Origin: Streptomyces sp. SAI-127
Lineage (GTDB): Bacteria > Actinomycetota > Actinomycetes > Streptomycetales > Streptomycetaceae
DNA length: 64,000 nt
Reading direction: 5' to 3'
NCBI RefSeq assembly: GCF_029894425.1
Contig: NZ_JARXYJ010000001.1
Coordinates: 6,406,501-6,470,500 of the forward strand
The notes beneath the pieces were generated by a model. That model was not told where the DNA came from and did not search any database. It was given only the letters and a program-made list of their open reading frames with translations. The position numbers were made by a program, and so were the translations under genes. How positions within the stretch are numbered: the first letter of the stretch is position 1; each line of letters opens with the position of its first letter. Positions 61,952-64,000 of the stretch are shown piece by piece.

Positions 61952-63340
61952 CCCTTCTTGGCCCCTGTCGGAAAGTTCGCTCCCAACTTCTCCGCTGTCT
62001 CGGGTTTGCCACAGGTCGCCTCCCTCGTACTTGCTCCGGAGCAGGGGAATCACCCCGCTGGGAATGCGGAACCCCTTCGCCCAGGAAGGGTCGGTGGCGT
62101 GGCCGTAGACGGTGGTGAGCAGGAAAGGCTCCCCTCCTGTTAGGACACCTATCGCTTGCAGATCCCTCGACAGGGTGCCGATCGGTTGGGTGAAGCCGCG
62201 GAGTCTGCGTGTCTCGTCGTAGCCGGCAAGCTCGTACACCGTCTCCCGGTCCACGAACCCGCCGTTTGCCGCAGCTGCAACGATTGCTTTGACTCGGGAT
62301 GGGTAGCGCCTCATCAGCTCGTCCATGAATGCCGCCAGTGACTCCGCCGTCCAGGCTTCATCTTCGGAGCCTTTGTCGGCCGATGCCTCGCCCAGCTGCT
62401 CCAGGTCGCGGACCGAGCCCTCGTCCACATTCAGTTCGAGGAGTTCTTTGGCCCAGCGGAGCAGTTCGCTTGGAGTGAGCATGTAGAGTCCCACCCCGGC
62501 CTGCTCCCGTAGTTCCTGGAGGAGTTCGGCACGGGGACGAGGCGGGATGTCGTATCCGCGGTTGGTCCACCAGTCCTTCTTCATGTCCCCCGTGACCAGT
62601 AGAACGTCGCATCCGCGGTGCCGGGCCTCCGCCATGAGCTGTACCCACACGAGGTAGTCACCGGCAGCTAGCTCGGGTTCCTTGGTGCGGAAGTCCTCGT
62701 GCCCGGGCGGTATCCCCTCGTCGGCGCGCTCCTGCGCCTCTTTCACGGCGTTGTCGTATTCGTCCGACGGCAGCGGCTCGCCGACCCGGCCGTGCAGAAG
62801 CGGTTCGAGGGCGTTGAGCACCGGGTCAGTGTGAGTGGTGGCAGTCTCCCTGAGTGCGTCGCACTCGGCCTGCGCCCGGATGAACTTTTGTAGGCTGCCA
62901 GCTGCTTTGGCAAGCTCGGTCAGGTCTCGGTCAGTCCGCTCTACAGCCTCTTCGTTGTCCTTGAGTTGGACGGCGGTCAGCCAAGTGGTCACCACTGTCC
63001 GGGCCGCGTTGACCGCCTTATCGAGCGCGGCGCTCGCCTCATTGGCCTTGGTCGCGTGGTGATGGCGTACGGTCGGCGACTCGCGGTTACGCCAGAACTC
63101 CGTGAGCACCTGGTGTGGAATCCACAGGCGCTCGCGAAGTCTGGCGAGGGCGGCAAGGGTGTCCCGGCGGGTGCTCTCGTTCGAGCGGTAGAGGTTGAGC
63201 AGCACATTGGTGTCAAGCACGACCAGACCGGAATCGAAGATCCGCTTGTAGTCGGAGCGGAGTGGGCTGCGATGGGCCTCGTCGCAGTCGAAGACGCCCC
63301 GGACTTGCGGCTGGTCGGATGTGGCGTGCGCTGCTGCCAT
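61940..63340 (-). CDS. PIN-like domain protein (DUF4935 type), 3' end inside IS remnant
   Basis: 466 residues from ATG 63340 behind GGGGAGCG. The PIN-like nuclease fold shows Asp43 (VVLDTNVLLNLYRSNE), Glu in WIPHQVLTEFWRNR, and Asp residues in DVLLVTGDMKKDWW; the whole ~300-residue region is DUF4935-like. The C-terminal ~100 residues include a winged-helix-like AVAAANGGFVDRETVYELAGY. The stop codon is within the end of the IS5 remnant, so the last residues may be IS-derived and the original end may be lost. Confidence 0.85.
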   Translation of the reverse strand: MAAAHATSDQPQVRGVFDCDEAHRSPLRSDYKRIFDSGLVVLDTNVLLNLYRSNESTRRDTLAALARLRERLWIPHQVLTEFWRNRESPTVRHHHATKANEASAALDKAVNAARTVVTTWLTAVQLKDNEEAVERTDRDLTELAKAAGSLQKFIRAQAECDALRETATTHTDPVLNALEPLLHGRVGEPLPSDEYDNAVKEAQERADEGIPPGHEDFRTKEPELAAGDYLVWVQLMAEARHRGCDVLLVTGDMKKDWWTNRGYDIPPRPRAELLQELREQAGVGLYMLTPSELLRWAKELLELNVDEGSVRDLEQLGEASADKGSEDEAWTAESLAAFMDELMRRYPSRVKAIVAAAANGGFVDRETVYELAGYDETRRLRGFTQPIGTLSRDLQAIGVLTGGEPFLLTTVYGHATDPSWAKGFRIPSGVIPLLRSKYEGGDLWQTRDSGEVGSELSDRGQEGLTR

Positions 63341-63758
63341 GAAACGCTCCCCTGGAATCGTAAGGCGCATCAGCCCTCCCCGGCTGGGTGCGCAGGGGAA
63401 AGTCTAGGACCGGATAGAGCCACTGCGACCGAGAAAACAGCGGCGGTCCGACACCTCGGACGTCTGCCGATCACCGACCGTTCAGGGCTGGTCATCCGAC
63501 ACGATCCACGGCGAAGTACCCATGGCCCGGACAACGTCCAACTGACCTGTCAAGCACGGCCATCAGGAGCGATACACCTCATTGTGTTAGCCGTTCCAGC
63601 AGACCGGTGGTAGCTGTATCTCCCGCCAGCGCTGTTGTGTTGAGCTGAGTCACCGGCCGAGATGACGCGGTCCGGCCGTCGCCTTGACTGGTGCGCCTGT
63701 ACCAGGAACCCAAACAGGTGTCGCCAACGACCGTCCAACGAGCTCACGCGCCGGCCCA
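63341..63758. other. Intergenic, no clear gene
   Basis: 418 bp between the PIN-like gene start and the truncated gene at the right edge. A segment near 63465 (CGTCTGCCGATC.CCGACCGT) resembles a segment at 61250 in the IS remnant, so this may be another decayed mobile fragment. No open frame has convincing codon use; I see nothing else. Confidence 0.4.
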
Positions 63759-64000
63759 CTACCGCAAGGCCGCTCTCAGTATGGCGCCGGCGTCCTCTAT
63801 AGCTCCTTCCTCATGCAACTCCAGAGCTACGGCCATGATGTGCCGGTCTCCTTGATCACGCCCGTAGACGTGGATCAGGTTGTCGGCAAGGTGATCCCGC
63901 TCGTGTCGCCTCAGCTCGACCATGACGTGTGCGGTCTCGGCCGGGGTCAACAGCTCTGTCGTGCCCTGGCGGAGGAGGGTGAGGGCCAAGTTGGGCTTCC
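63759..64000 (-). CDS. Unknown protein, 5' end beyond window
   Basis: C-terminal ~80 residues of a gene entering from the right edge. The visible part is helical and charged (TPAETAHVMVELRRHERDHLADNLIHVYGRDQGDRHI, then EEGAIEDAGAILRAALR). No domain recognised. Stop TAG at 63759. Internal TTG or GTG codons could be starts but continuation upstream is open to the edge. Confidence 0.6.
   Translation of the reverse strand, partial: KPNLALTLLRQGTTELLTPAETAHVMVELRRHERDHLADNLIHVYGRDQGDRHIMAVALELHEEGAIEDAGAILRAALR

Overview
The window is actinobacterial and almost certainly from Streptomyces. G+C is very high with strong third-position GC bias, GTG and TTG starts are common, and it carries lineage-typical families: SsgA-like sporulation proteins, DUF397 with XRE and ATP-binding regulator sets, RDD and DUF1707 proteins, DasR boxes and a DUF574-type methyltransferase. 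From memory, the order hppD / ssgG / M6 protease / pncAB / clpS / cysO-cysM / nag PTS / rph / rdgB / bcp / groES-like / PBP / ABC-2 genes follows the core chromosome around SCO2894-SCO2930 of S. coelicolor. The species cannot be named from the sequence alone.

Layout. 0-3.2 kb: a minus-strand ProU/OpuC-type osmoprotectant ABC operon (cut by the left edge) and an Lrp/AsnC regulator divergent from hppD. 3.3-5.6 kb: hppD (tyrosine catabolism) followed by three overlapping genes for a three-subunit cobalt-type nitrile hydratase, apparently an insertion into the core order. 5.6-13 kb: TPR protein, FAD-linked oxidase, ssgG, two RDD membrane proteins and about 740 bp of degenerate ~156-bp tandem repeats. 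13-19 kb: secreted M6 metalloprotease, nicotinamidase and nicotinate phosphoribosyltransferase (NAD salvage), clpS-DUF2017. 19-23 kb: amino-acid permease and the Mec / leader peptide / CysO / CysM cysteine pathway. 23-29.6 kb: membrane-anchored PemK-like protein, MBL hydrolase, GlcNAc PTS (nagE/nagF) with three DasR boxes, rph, rdgB, tRNA-Leu(TAG) and two tandem HNH nucleases. 29.7-41.6 kb: bcp, DUF3618, GroES-like, class A PBP, a DUF990-type ABC-2 exporter, DUF1707, SGNH hydrolase, DUF445 and an MFS transporter.

41.6-51.7 kb is less conserved: a repeat-rich gap, a Tat-exported sortase-anchored alginate-lyase-like protein, Hsp20, hydrolase/GNAT/HAD genes, a second SsgA-like gene, an ECF-like sigma factor fused to a zinc-finger and membrane module, and a methyltransferase. 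From about 52 kb the region looks accessory: a NUDIX gene remnant, an orphan ChvE-like sugar-binding lipoprotein, a BtrH-like acyltransferase, a deaminase, an unexplained membrane-protein operon under a WhiJ-type regulator set, an intact IS5/IS427-type element inside an older transposase remnant, a second frameshifted IS5 remnant, a PIN-like nuclease whose 3' end runs into that remnant, and a gene cut by the right edge.

How the genes work together: cysteine synthesis runs from Mec (processing protease) through the CysO thiocarboxylate to CysM, with a small Cys-ending leader ORF placed to sense charged tRNA-Cys. NagE/NagF import GlcNAc under probable DasR control. PncA and PncB convert nicotinamide to NaMN. 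All assignments come from reading motifs; no database search was run.
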